Positions 25,521 to 36,500 of a stretch of 64,000 nt of DNA are shown in pieces. The translations under genes and the position numbers were made by a program. The notes under the pieces are model-generated. The model did not search any database, was not told the origin of the DNA, and was given only the letters and a program-made list of their open reading frames with translations. The stretch's first letter is position 1. Every line of letters starts with the position of its first letter. Source of the stretch: Desulfomonilaceae bacterium (GTDB taxonomy: Bacteria; Desulfobacterota; Desulfomonilia; Desulfomonilales; Desulfomonilaceae); assembly GCA_041662605.1 (NCBI GenBank), contig JBAZSD010000022.1, positions 9,024-73,023 of the forward strand, given 5' to 3'.

Positions 25521-28383
25521 GGGGAACGAAGGAGAGATTGACGAGACTGGAAGTAGAGCAAGCGTTCTGAGAGGCGCCGATGAGGATCAACTCGGGAAGT
25601 CTCAGAATGCGCAACCGGAGCTTATGGATAAAACGTCTGAAGCGATCATCCACTCACTTGAGGTTTATGAGATTGAGCAGGAGATGCAGGATGAGGAACT
25701 AAAGACAGTTCAGAGCGCACTGGATCGATCCAAAGACAAGTACCAGGACCTTTATGATTTCGCTCCAACCGGATATTTTACTCTGTCCCGTCAGGGGCTC
25801 ATCATAGAGGTCAACCTGACCGGCGCCTCGCTCCTCGGAATGCCCCGCCTAAACTTGATTGGGCGAGGGTTTAAACGCCTTGTCGCTCCTGACAGCCTCG
25901 ACCAATGGAATAAACATATCATTGCCGTGCTGGGGGATAAAGAGAAAAAAAGTTGTGACCTTACGCTCAAACGCGAGAACGGTTCGTCATTCTATGTCCG
26001 CCTAGAAAGTATCCGAACGGATACGTCTGCCGAACAGAAAGCGGCTAACGAAGAAACCCACGTAATTAGTATGGTGGTCAGTGACATCACAGAGCGCAAG
26101 AAACTGGAGGAGGAGATAGGAACCACCGTGGCTACGCTGAAGGAGGCTCAACGTCTTGCCCGAATCGGCAGTTGGGAGCTGGATCTTATCACGAGCCGGC
26201 TTTTTTGGTCCGACGAAGTTTATCGGATTTTTGAAATTGAACCTGGAGAGTTCGGTGGCTCACACGAAGCGTTTCTCGACTTGATTCACCCCGAAGACCG
26301 GGAAAGAGTAGATAGAGCTTACGCTGATTCGTTGGCAAACAAGAATCCTTACGAAATAGTTCATCGTCTGCTGTTCCCGGACGGCCGAGTCAAGTATGCG
26401 CATGAACGATGCGAGCATTCCTACGATGCGGCGGGAGTTGCGCTTCGTTCGATTGGGACTGTACAAGACATCACGGAACTGACACAGGCGCAGCTACGTC
26501 GCGAAAAAGAGCGTGCCCACCTGCGTACCCTGTTACAGACCATTCCAGACCTCATCTGGCTGAAAAATCCCGACGGGATCTACCTTAATTGCAATGCCCG
26601 CTTCGAGCGCTTCTTCGGCGCCAAGGAGGCGGAGATCGTTGGCAAGACAGACTACGACTTTGTTGACGATGACATCGCGGATTCCTTCCGCGAGCACGAT
26701 CGCATCGCCATGGCAGCGGGGAAGCCCAGTATCAATGAAGAGTGGTTAACCTTTGCTGACGATGGCCACCGGGAGTTGGTGGAAACCATCAAGACACCCA
26801 TGCACGATAGAGACGGTAGCCTAATCGGTGTGCTGGGCGTCGCCCGCAATATCACCGCCGCAAGAAAAGCAGAGGACACTGCAAGACGTTTGGCGACAGC
26901 TATTGAGCAGGCTGCTGAAGCAGTTATCATTACTGACGCTACTGGAATAATTCAATACATCAACCATGCACAGGTGGTCCTTAGTGGATATAGTCTCGAC
27001 GAATTTCTCGGACAGACTCCAAATGTTTTCAAAAGTGATTTTCACGGCGGCAATTCTTATAAACAACTTTGGGAAACCATTAACGCTGGGAATGTATGGA
27101 CAGGAAGTTTTATCAACAAGAAAAAAGACGGGACTGAATACCATGAAGACGTTTCTATCTCTCCCGTTTACGATAAGTCAGATAACCTGACAAACTTTGT
27201 AGTGGTAGAACACGACGTAACCAAACAACTTGCGCTTCAGGAACAACTGTTCCAGGCCCAGAAGATGGAGACGATTGGGATCCTGGCTGGTGGCATTTCC
27301 CACGATTTCAACAACCTGCTCCAGCCCATAATGGGATACACGGAGCTTCTTATGATGGGAAAGAAACAAGGAGACCCGGAACTTGACGGTCTCCAAAAGA
27401 TATATGAGGCAGGCAAACGCGGAGCGGATCTCATAAAAGGACTAATGATATTTAGCCGAAGGATTCAGCCGGAGTTTGGTCCTGTTGATTTGAACCATGA
27501 GATAGATCAGGTACGGCAGCTTCTGTCTCAAACCATTCCCAAGACTATCAGGATTGATTTGCGTCTCAGCGACGACCTGAATACTGTCCAGGCAGACCCG
27601 TCTCAAATAGTGCAGGTTCTCATGAACCTTGGAGTCAATGCCAGGGATGCCATGCCGGATGGCGGGGAATTGACGATTGAGACTGCAAACATTCAATTGG
27701 ACAAGGAATATTGTAATAGTCATCTTGAAGCCAAACCTGGAAGTTACGTCTTGCTGACTGTTTCGGATACCGGTAAAGGGATGGACGAGGAAACACTGTC
27801 TCACATATTTGAGCCGTTCTTTACTACCAAGGAAAAGGGAAAAGGGACCGGACTGGGACTTGCGACTGTCTATGGTATCGTCAAGAAGCATGACGGTCAC
27901 ATCATATGTTACAGCGAGCCTGGAACTGGGACCACGTTCACAATTTACTTCCCTTCAATTAAGACGGAAAAAGACTCAGACACTCCAACGGATGAGACGG
28001 CGATTCCGGGCGGGACAGAGACTGTTCTTATCGTGGATGATGAAGAGGATCTTAGGATTCTTGGGACAACACTTCTTAACCGCTTTGGTTATCAAGTCAT
28101 TACGGCCGGTAATGGAAAAGAGGCCGTGGAAGTATACCTGAGGGAGAAGGAGAGGATTGCGCTAATCGTGTTGGACCTGATAATGCCCGTAATGGATGGC
28201 AGGCAATGTCTGGCTGAGATTCTCCGGATCAACCCGAAAGCAAAGGTTATTATAACTAGCGGTTATTCCGAGTGGGGACCGGCTGACGGCGTCATGGCGG
28301 CCGGAGCAAAGGGATTCGTCGAAAAACCGTATAACATGAGACACCTTCTGGCTACGGCTCGTGAGGTTCTGGACAAGAATTGA
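25519..28383 (+). CDS. hybrid histidine kinase 2: four PAS-HisKA-HATPase-REC
   Basis: A 954-aa cytoplasmic kinase. The N-terminal leader has the EIEQEMQDEEL helix seen before PAS domains of this class. Four PAS domains follow: about 72-190, 205-320 (PAS_3-like, ENPYEIVHR), 330-450 (PAS_4-like, TIPDLIWLKNPDG) and 455-575 (EAVIITDATGIIQYIN). His595 lies in GGISHDFNNLLQ, the HDFNN (HPK4) type of H-box. The ATPase has DTGKGMD and GTGLGLA. The terminal receiver has Asp886 (LIVLDLIMPVMDG). The ATG overlaps the last stop of fossil 2. The fourth PAS and phosphoacceptor region is closely similar to kinase 7, and the receiver to kinase 5. No output domain is present. Confidence 0.9.
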   Translation: MGNEGEIDETGSRASVLRGADEDQLGKSQNAQPELMDKTSEAIIHSLEVYEIEQEMQDEELKTVQSALDRSKDKYQDLYDFAPTGYFTLSRQGLIIEVNLTGASLLGMPRLNLIGRGFKRLVAPDSLDQWNKHIIAVLGDKEKKSCDLTLKRENGSSFYVRLESIRTDTSAEQKAANEETHVISMVVSDITERKKLEEEIGTTVATLKEAQRLARIGSWELDLITSRLFWSDEVYRIFEIEPGEFGGSHEAFLDLIHPEDRERVDRAYADSLANKNPYEIVHRLLFPDGRVKYAHERCEHSYDAAGVALRSIGTVQDITELTQAQLRREKERAHLRTLLQTIPDLIWLKNPDGIYLNCNARFERFFGAKEAEIVGKTDYDFVDDDIADSFREHDRIAMAAGKPSINEEWLTFADDGHRELVETIKTPMHDRDGSLIGVLGVARNITAARKAEDTARRLATAIEQAAEAVIITDATGIIQYINHAQVVLSGYSLDEFLGQTPNVFKSDFHGGNSYKQLWETINAGNVWTGSFINKKKDGTEYHEDVSISPVYDKSDNLTNFVVVEHDVTKQLALQEQLFQAQKMETIGILAGGISHDFNNLLQPIMGYTELLMMGKKQGDPELDGLQKIYEAGKRGADLIKGLMIFSRRIQPEFGPVDLNHEIDQVRQLLSQTIPKTIRIDLRLSDDLNTVQADPSQIVQVLMNLGVNARDAMPDGGELTIETANIQLDKEYCNSHLEAKPGSYVLLTVSDTGKGMDEETLSHIFEPFFTTKEKGKGTGLGLATVYGIVKKHDGHIICYSEPGTGTTFTIYFPSIKTEKDSDTPTDETAIPGGTETVLIVDDEEDLRILGTTLLNRFGYQVITAGNGKEAVEVYLREKERIALIVLDLIMPVMDGRQCLAEILRINPKAKVIITSGYSEWGPADGVMAAGAKGFVEKPYNMRHLLATAREVLDKN

Positions 28384-28397
28384 CAGGAAAAACCTAC

Positions 28398-31277
28398 ATG
28401 CAAGACCAAGACAAAACCAGGGAACAGCTTATCGATGAATTGCGAAAAATGCGCCAGGTTGTAGCCGATGGGCGCCAGTTACAGGATCAGCTAAGTTGTA
28501 AGGAAAGCGAACTGCGACAAAGCGAAGAAACTCTTCGTTTGCTCATTGAAAATGCGCCTATCGCCATGATCGTAACATCTGGGGTGAAACAGACCCTGGA
28601 AATGGTCAACCACAAGTTCGAGGAACTCTTCGGTTACACACGAGAGGATGTCCCCGATATCGAACATTGGTGGTCTCTTGCATTCCCGAAGGCGAACAAT
28701 TGGCAAGATTTGGCTGAAAGCTGGAATCAGAAAGTTGACGCTGCCATAAAAAGGCAGTCCCAGATTGAGCCTGTCGAGACAATTGTACAATGTAAAGATG
28801 GCTCCATCAGGCATATAAAAGTCAGATTTTCCTCTATTGGACGGCGTAACATGGTTTTCTTCACTAATTTGACCGACCGCCGGCTTGCGGAGGAAGAGAC
28901 TTTGAGAACAAAGGCCTTATTGGATTCCATAATACAACATCTCCCTACCGGAGTTTTTGTTAAAGACGCCGAACGGTTGAGTTTTGGTATATGGAACAAG
29001 ACTTGCGAGGACCTCTACGGTTATACGGCCGATAAAATGCTTGGAAAGACAGCCAGGGACATATTTTCTGAATCGGAAGCCGACAGGTTTGAGGCCCAGG
29101 ATCGGGAAGTCTTGACCAGCGGACGACTCATGGAAATCCAGGAACAGGAAGTCGCCACTCGCAACAAGGGTGTCAGGATCTTGCGTTCAAAAAAGGTTCC
29201 AATAATAGATGAGAAAGGTAGAGCCACTCACGTAGTCGGAATATCTGAAGATATAACGGGACTCAAGATGGCGGAAAAGGAATTGATCTCAGCACGTGAA
29301 ACGGCCGAACAGGCTAGTAGGGCCAAGAGTTCATTTTTGGCCAACATGAGTCATGAAATTCGTACCCCGATGAACGGCATTATTGGCATGACTGAACTAG
29401 CCTTAAATACCGACATTTCTTCAGAACAGCGAGAATATTTGGAAGCCGTGAAAATTTCTGCGGAATCCCTTTTAAGGCTAATAAACGATATTCTGGATTT
29501 CTCCAAAATAGAGGCCGGAAAGTTCGAATTAGTGGATATGGATTTCAGTTTGAGAGATTCAATTGCTCAGGCCATGATGGCCGTTTCCCTGCAAGCCCAC
29601 TCCAAAGATCTTGAACTGGTCTATCATATTCCTCCTCAAATTCCGGATATTGTAGTCGGTGATCCTGGGCGTTTGAATCAAATTCTCATAAATTTGTTGG
29701 GGAACGCCATCAAGTTTACCCACAAAGGAGAGGTCGCCGTCGACGTTGAATTAGAATCAGAGTCAGAAAACGAAATTCACCTGCACTTTTCGATCAGGGA
29801 CACTGGCATAGGAATTCCGCAGGAGAAGCGGGAAAAGATATTTAATGCTTTTGAACAGGCGGATGGGTCTACAACCAGGAAGTATGGAGGTACCGGGCTG
29901 GGTCTTGCTGTTTCCACGCAATTGGTTCAGATCATGGGTGGACAAATTTGGGTGGAAAGCAAAGTAGGAACAGGGAGCACATTTCATTTCACCACAAAAC
30001 TTGGACTCAAACAGGGGCCCTTGCCGCAAAGAGTTCCAGTAGACTTTTCCGAGTTCAGGGATTTGCCGGTTTTGATAGTAGACGACAACGCCATGAACAG
30101 ATTTGTGCTTAAAGAAATACTGGCGTACTGGGGTATGAAGCCAGTTGCGGTAGAAAGCGCCATAGAGGCTCTGAATACCATGAAAAATGCTCAGGAGGTC
30201 GGGCAGCCGTTCTCGTTGGTCATACTTGATTACCTCATGCCCGATATGGACGGCTTTGAATTAGCCGAGCGAATCAAGCAGGACCATAGTTTGTCCGGCT
30301 CAACAATGATCATGCTGACTTCCGCGGGACAACGAGGAGACGCCCGCCGATGCGTGAATTTGGGGATTACGGCCTATTGCCTAAAACCCATCAAACAGTC
30401 AGAGCTTTTCGAAATCATTTCTACGGCCCTAAACAAGTCATCGGAGGGTGAAAAAAGACCCGCTCTAGTTACTCGTCATTCAGTCCGGGAGGGCAAAAGA
30501 TGTCTTAGTGTCCTTCTAGCCGAAGATAATGCCATCAATCAAAAGCTGGCAACCAGAATTCTCCAGAAAATGGGACACACCGTAACGATTGCGGAAAATG
30601 GAAGAGAAGCCCTACGAATTCTTGAGAATAGACGTTTTGATATTATCCTGATGGATGTCCAGATGCCTGAAATGGACGGTTTTGAAGCTACCGGTTCTAT
30701 CAGGGAGAAGGAGAGAATTACTGGAGGTCACACCCCGATAGTGGCCATGACGGCCCATGCGATGTCAGGAGACAGGGAAAGGTGTTTGGCGGCGGGAATG
30801 GATGGTTATGTCTCGAAACCGATTAACACACAGGAACTTGTAGAAAATATCGAGGGGTTGGTTGGCAAACGTGAGGCGGCTTCCGAAGCGCCTTTTGCGG
30901 CAGGAAAAGTTGGCGCAATTGTCGACAAAGCGCAATTGTCGGCAAGGGTCGGAGGTGATATGAATCTTCTAAAAGAAATAGTGGATCTATTCCTGGATAC
31001 CAGCTATGGAATGCTGTCCCACGTTGAACATGCCGTGCGTCAAGGGAATGCTGAAGCAATTGAACGGTCTGCGCATACCATAAAGGGCGCCGTAGGCAAT
31101 TTTGCCGCTGACAGAGCTTTTGAAGCAGCGCTGAAGCTCGAGATGATTGGCAGAGAAGGCGCCTTGAGGAAAGCGGACCGGGCTTTTACCGATTTAGAAA
31201 AAGAAATTAATCTGTTTACCGATGTCCTTGTCTCACTTAAAAAAAACAATTTCCAAGATATTTCACCATGTCACTGA
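28398..31277 (+). CDS. hybrid histidine kinase 3: PAS-PAS-HisKA-HATPase-REC-REC-HPt
   Basis: The most complete phosphorelay protein of the array, 959 aa from the ATG at 28398 (AGGA nine bases before). A TTG at 28380 overlaps the previous stop and would add six residues. Two PAS domains (about 50-165 and 170-295) precede HisKA with His319 in SHEIRTPMNGIIG. The ATPase domain has DTGIGIP and GTGLGLA. Two receivers carry Asp611 (LVILDYLMPDMDG) and Asp753 (ILMDVQMPEMDG). An HPt domain carries His893 in SAHTIKGAVGNF. A full His-Asp-His relay can therefore run inside one chain, and its HPt could also serve the HPt-less hybrids nearby. It is separated by 14 bp from kinase 2. Confidence 0.92.
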   Translation: MQDQDKTREQLIDELRKMRQVVADGRQLQDQLSCKESELRQSEETLRLLIENAPIAMIVTSGVKQTLEMVNHKFEELFGYTREDVPDIEHWWSLAFPKANNWQDLAESWNQKVDAAIKRQSQIEPVETIVQCKDGSIRHIKVRFSSIGRRNMVFFTNLTDRRLAEEETLRTKALLDSIIQHLPTGVFVKDAERLSFGIWNKTCEDLYGYTADKMLGKTARDIFSESEADRFEAQDREVLTSGRLMEIQEQEVATRNKGVRILRSKKVPIIDEKGRATHVVGISEDITGLKMAEKELISARETAEQASRAKSSFLANMSHEIRTPMNGIIGMTELALNTDISSEQREYLEAVKISAESLLRLINDILDFSKIEAGKFELVDMDFSLRDSIAQAMMAVSLQAHSKDLELVYHIPPQIPDIVVGDPGRLNQILINLLGNAIKFTHKGEVAVDVELESESENEIHLHFSIRDTGIGIPQEKREKIFNAFEQADGSTTRKYGGTGLGLAVSTQLVQIMGGQIWVESKVGTGSTFHFTTKLGLKQGPLPQRVPVDFSEFRDLPVLIVDDNAMNRFVLKEILAYWGMKPVAVESAIEALNTMKNAQEVGQPFSLVILDYLMPDMDGFELAERIKQDHSLSGSTMIMLTSAGQRGDARRCVNLGITAYCLKPIKQSELFEIISTALNKSSEGEKRPALVTRHSVREGKRCLSVLLAEDNAINQKLATRILQKMGHTVTIAENGREALRILENRRFDIILMDVQMPEMDGFEATGSIREKERITGGHTPIVAMTAHAMSGDRERCLAAGMDGYVSKPINTQELVENIEGLVGKREAASEAPFAAGKVGAIVDKAQLSARVGGDMNLLKEIVDLFLDTSYGMLSHVEHAVRQGNAEAIERSAHTIKGAVGNFAADRAFEAALKLEMIGREGALRKADRAFTDLEKEINLFTDVLVSLKKNNFQDISPCH

Positions 31278-31315
31278 TCGTCAAAAACGGTATTCCGAAG
31301 ATGGAGACTGCCGGC

Positions 31316-33424
31316 ATGCGAGACGAAAACAAAACCAGAGAACAGCTTATCGATGAATTGAATGAGATGCGGCGCAAGGTGGCTGATATTGGTAACGATG
31401 GAAAGGCGCAGCGGGTTGACAGTTTAATTGATGACATTACACATCTCAAAATGGTGGAACGAAAATTACGGGAGAGTGAACAACGCTTGCAATTGGCCCT
31501 GGAAGGAGGGGCGCTCGGGTTGTGGGACTGGAACCTGAAGACTGGGCGGGCTATTTGGAGTGAGTGGGCTATACGAATGTTGGGGTACGAGTTAGATGAG
31601 CTGGATCCGCACGTTCGCACATGGAAAAGAGCGGTCCACCCGGACGATTGGGAAAAGGTTTCAGAAGTTTTGAACGGGCATCTCGCAGGCCGACTTCCTT
31701 GTTTCGAGGCCGAATATAGAATCCAGACCAAATCCGGCGAATGGAAGTGGGTTCAGGCCAGAGGCAAGGTGGCCGAATATGACAAAGACGGCAAACCTCA
31801 GCGGATAACCGGAACAATGCTTGATATCACTGAACGCAGGAAGGCTGCGGAGGAACTCAGGAACAGTGAAGAGAAATATCGCCGCCTGGTCGAAAATGCC
31901 TATGACATAGTGTACACCACGGACCCTAACGGGCGCGTCACCTTTGTGAATCCGTCAGGCCTACAACATATTCGATATTCTCAGGAAGAAGTCGTAGGCC
32001 GGAATTACCTGGAATTCATTCCTGAGGAATACATGGAGAATGTCGGTAGGTTCTACAGTCGTCAGTTTTTAGAGAAAATTCCAGATACTTATTATGAATT
32101 TCCCTTTGTGACAAAAAACGGTGAAATGAGATGGTACGGTCAGAAGACTCAACTTCTCATGGAAAAGGACGGTATTGTCGGATTTCAGTCGATTGCCAGA
32201 GACATTACCGACGGCAAGAGAATGGAAGAAAAGCGACTGGAGATGGAACGCAGGCTACTCCATGCTCAGAAAATCGAAAGTCTCGCTGTAATGGCCGGGG
32301 GAATCGCCCATGATTTCAACAACCAGTTAGCGGTAGTTTTGGGCAACCTCGAATTAGCTCTTACGGATCAGACCCTCGATACCGAGACCCGGCTGAGCAT
32401 TGAGAGCGCCGTCGAAGCGGCAAGAAGATCGGCGGAACTTTCTAAACAGATGCAGATATACACGGGCAGTACATTTTACTACCCTGTGGACGTGGATCTC
32501 AACAAGTTGTTGAGCGGAAACCTCAGCCAACTGGAATCGTGTATTTCCGGAAATGTTACGCTCAATTTGGAAAGGTTCAATTCACTTCCACTCATGAGAG
32601 GAGACGCTGATCAAATACAACACCTGGTCATGAATTTGGTGGTTAACGCTTCCGAGGCTATTAAAGATCAGCATGGTGTTGTGGCCCTTAGAACCGGCGT
32701 CATGGATTGCGAGGTGGGGTATTTGAGCCGTAGCCGCCTTGAAGAGAAGCCAACTCCCGGTCGGTTCGTCTTTCTGGAGGTTACGGACACTGGTTGCGGC
32801 ATGGACACTGACAATCAACGAAGGCTCTTTGATCCATTTTTCACAACAAAATTTACGGGTCGGGGCCTGGGGATGGCTGAAGTAATCGGGGTTGTAAAGG
32901 GTCATCGTGGGGCCATAATTGTGGATAGTGAGATTGGGAAGGGAACAACAATACGTATTCTGTTTCCTGCGACTAAAGACGCTCGGGCTTCGACCGCTCA
33001 AATCATGGAACGAGTTGAGATTAAGCCGTCACCGACTGAAACTGCTAACCGGCAAAAAACTATTCTTTTAGTTGAGGATGAGACAGGGGTTCGCGATCTC
33101 GCTGTTAGACGCCTGGATATATTGGGCTACAACACTATCACAACAGCCGATGGCGAGGAAGCGATAGGTCTTTTCCAAGAGCGCATTAGTGAAATCGATC
33201 TAGTCATGCTTGACTTCGCAATGCCCAGAATGAATGGTGTTGAGGCTTTCAAGGAATTCATACGGATCAAGCCGGATGTCAAGGTGATCCTTAGCAGCGG
33301 TTACACCGAGGATGTCTTACTACAGAACTTTCCCGACCGACGTCCTGCCGGCGTTCTGCATAAGCCTTACAAAATGGAGGCGTTGAAGGCTAAACTGGAT
33401 CGTCTGTTAGGGAACGATGGTTGA
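31316..33424 (+). CDS. hybrid histidine kinase 4: PAS-PAS-HisKA-HATPase-REC
   Basis: Annotated from the ATG at 31316 (702 aa), which has GGAG at 31303-31306 and begins with the array leader MRDENKTREQLIDEL. A longer frame from 31268 would overlap kinase 3 by 10 bp. A PAS_3-type domain (GGALGLWDWNLKTG, RAVHPDDWEKV) and a second PAS (ENAYDIVYTTDPNGRVTFVN) lead to His332 in GGIAHDFNNQLA. The ATPase has DTGCGMD and GRGLGMA. The receiver has Asp633 (LVMLDFAMPRMNG). Both PAS domains are about three-quarters identical by eye to the middle of kinase 11, while transmitter and receiver belong to a different subgroup. This is a sign of domain exchange. Confidence 0.9.
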   Translation: MRDENKTREQLIDELNEMRRKVADIGNDGKAQRVDSLIDDITHLKMVERKLRESEQRLQLALEGGALGLWDWNLKTGRAIWSEWAIRMLGYELDELDPHVRTWKRAVHPDDWEKVSEVLNGHLAGRLPCFEAEYRIQTKSGEWKWVQARGKVAEYDKDGKPQRITGTMLDITERRKAAEELRNSEEKYRRLVENAYDIVYTTDPNGRVTFVNPSGLQHIRYSQEEVVGRNYLEFIPEEYMENVGRFYSRQFLEKIPDTYYEFPFVTKNGEMRWYGQKTQLLMEKDGIVGFQSIARDITDGKRMEEKRLEMERRLLHAQKIESLAVMAGGIAHDFNNQLAVVLGNLELALTDQTLDTETRLSIESAVEAARRSAELSKQMQIYTGSTFYYPVDVDLNKLLSGNLSQLESCISGNVTLNLERFNSLPLMRGDADQIQHLVMNLVVNASEAIKDQHGVVALRTGVMDCEVGYLSRSRLEEKPTPGRFVFLEVTDTGCGMDTDNQRRLFDPFFTTKFTGRGLGMAEVIGVVKGHRGAIIVDSEIGKGTTIRILFPATKDARASTAQIMERVEIKPSPTETANRQKTILLVEDETGVRDLAVRRLDILGYNTITTADGEEAIGLFQERISEIDLVMLDFAMPRMNGVEAFKEFIRIKPDVKVILSSGYTEDVLLQNFPDRRPAGVLHKPYKMEALKAKLDRLLGNDG

Positions 33425-33509
33425 GACAGTCAAAGGGGCATTGACCCACGGGAGATATAATGGACCTGGATGAGAATGGCGATGTCACAAACAGTCTAAG
33501 TGGGCAAGG

Positions 33510-36500
33510 ATGAAAAATAAGGATACTACTACAATATTGATCGTGGATGACCAAATCCCAGCGCTCCATGGTATGTCAAGAATTATGAGGGGAGCAGGAT
33601 ATGAGACGTTGGAGGCGAACAACGGGATAGATTGCCTGAAGTTGGCTGCGGAACACAAACCTGACTTGATTCTTCTGGATTTAGGCTTGCCGGACATGGA
33701 CGGTCGGGAGGTTTGCAAGCGCATCAAGTCCGATCCTGAAACCGCAGATGTCTATGTGGTTCTTGTGTCGAGCGCTCAAATCGGATCCGACCATCAGGCC
33801 GAGGGTCTGGAGCACGGGGCGGATGGTTACATCGCGAGACCAATACCGAATAGGGAACTCCTCGCTCGAGTGAATGCCATGCTGAGGCTTAAATACGCTG
33901 AAAACCGATTGCGTGAGAGTGAAGAGCAATTTCGGGGGATGTTCGAAAAGCATAGCGCTGTTATGCTCCTGATCGAACCGGTAACAGGAAGAATACTGGA
34001 TGCAAACAAGGCTGCGGAAAGGTTCTACGGTTACACGGCGTCTCAGCTATGCTCGATGTCTATCCACGAGATCAATATGGCGCCACTGGATGAGGTTGAA
34101 ACCCAACGCAATCTGGTTTCACAAGAGCAGCGACTTGCCAATGGAGAAGTTAGAACGGTGGAAATTCACTCTTCCCTGATTGAAAAGAAAGAAACTCCTG
34201 TACTCTTTTCAATCATTCATGACATAACCGCGCAAAAGCGGGCCGAGGAGGAGGCGCTACGGAACGAAGCTCGTTTGGAAAAAATTGTTGACATACTCCA
34301 CTACAAGGCTGATTCAGTCCAGGACTTCCTGGACCATGCTCTTGAAGAGGCTTTGGAACTCACTCAAAGTAAGCTAGGCTACATTTACCATTATTACGAA
34401 GATCGCGAAGAGTTTGTATTGAATACCTGGTCGAAAGACGTGATGAAGGAATGTTCAATCGCAGAGCCTCAGACCGTGTATCAGCTTGAGAAAACCGGAA
34501 TATGGGGAGAGGCGGTTCGTCAGCGCCAACCGATTGTGGTCAACGATTTTGAGGCTCCGAATCCATTGAAAAAAGGGTACCCGGAGGGGCATGCGCCACT
34601 GCGCAGGTATCTGACGGTACCGGTCTTCATAGGCGATAGGATTGTGGCGGTGGTTGGTGTGGCGAACAAGGAATCTGACTACGATCAGGCGGACATATTG
34701 CAACTTACCCTGATGATGGATTCGGTCTGGAGGGGTGTGGACCGCTTGCAGGCGGAAGAGGCCCTGCGGGAGAGTGAAGAAAGATTTCACACACTTTTCG
34801 AGAATGCCAATGACGCCATATTCCTGGTGGACAACGTCAAATTCATTGAATGCAATGCAAAGACCGTTCAAATGTTTGGCTGCGTGGAGAAAGAGGATAT
34901 AGTTGGTCATACGCCAATGGAATTTTCTCCGGAAAAGCAACCAGATGGCCTTGCCTCGTTGGAAAAAGCTCTCAAATACATTAGCGCCGCCTTAAATTTC
35001 AATCCACAGACATTTTATTGGAAACACGTTCGTAAGGACGGCTCCCCATTTGATGCGGAGGTATCTCTGAATGCCCTTATTCTAAACGGCAAGGTACAGA
35101 TTCAAGCAATAGTAAGGGACATCAGTGAACGTAAGCGTTCTGAGCAGGACCTTAGAGAGGCCGAAGAACGGATGAGCCTTCTGATAGAGTCGGCGCCCAT
35201 AGCGATAAGAATTGCCACGCAGGGCAGGTATTCCTATGTAAACCCCGCATTCTTGAACTTGTTTGGTTATGACTGTCCGGAAGAGATCGAAGGGCTTCCG
35301 GTTGAAGCCCTGTATGTTGAGAAGGGCAAGCGTCTGATTACCGAAAGGAACGAGAACAGAGCCATGGGGCTTGATGTGGATCCTCACTACCGCGTGACTG
35401 GAATCAGGAAAGATGACGCCCACATTGATTTGGAGGCCTGGGGCAGTCAAATTTCGTATCAAGGTCAGCGTTCCACCCTTAGGTTTCTCATAGACGTGAC
35501 TGAGTCAAACGCTCTCCGGGCTCAACTCCTCCAGGCCCAGAAGATGGAGGCGATTGGTACCCTCGCCGGTGGCATTGCTCACGATTTCAACAACCTACTT
35601 CAGACAGTATTGGGATATTCTGATTTCATGCTTCAACGAAAAAAAGAAGGGGAACACGATTACACTGATCTGCAGAAAATATACAAAGCGGGAAAGCGAG
35701 GGGCCGATCTGGTTAAGAGCTTGCTAACTTTCAGCCGAAAGGTTGAAACAAGATATGTTCCCGTCGATTTGAACCAGGAAATTACCCAGGTGCGACACCT
35801 TCTCTCTCGAACAATCCCAAAGACAATTAAAATCGACCTACATCTCAGCGGAGATCTTGAATCAATCAAAGCGGACCCGTCTCAAGTAGGCCAGGTCTTG
35901 ATGAATCTCGGGGTAAACGCAAGGGACGCAATGCCGGACGGTGGAATATTGAGCATTGAGACTGCAAACGTTAAGTTGGACAAGGAATATTGCAGCTCAC
36001 ATCTTGAGGCTATGCCTGGAAGTTACGCCCTGTTGACTTTTTCCGATACCGGCCAGGGGATGAGCAGGAAAACACTGTCTCACATATTTGAGCCTTTCTT
36101 CACTACCAAGGAAAGAGGAAAAGGCACCGGACTAGGGCTTGCGAATGTGTATGGTATCGTTAAGCAGCATAACGGACACATCATGTGTTATAGCGAGCCT
36201 GGTCACGGGACGACGTTCAAAATTTACATCCCTTCAATTCATACAGAGAAAGATTCAGGCGCCCCACCAAAGGAAACTGCCATTCCACGCGGTACGGAGA
36301 CTATTCTTCTGGTGGAAGATGATGATGAGATCAGAGAACTAGGCGCAGGACTTCTGAACGAGTTTGGGTATAAAGTGATCATAGCCGGCAATGGAAGAGA
36401 AGCCCTGAAGACATACGAAAGGGAGGGCGCCAGTATCTCGCTGATCATCCTGGACCTGATTATGCCCGTAATGGATGGCAGACAATGTTTGGTCGAGATT

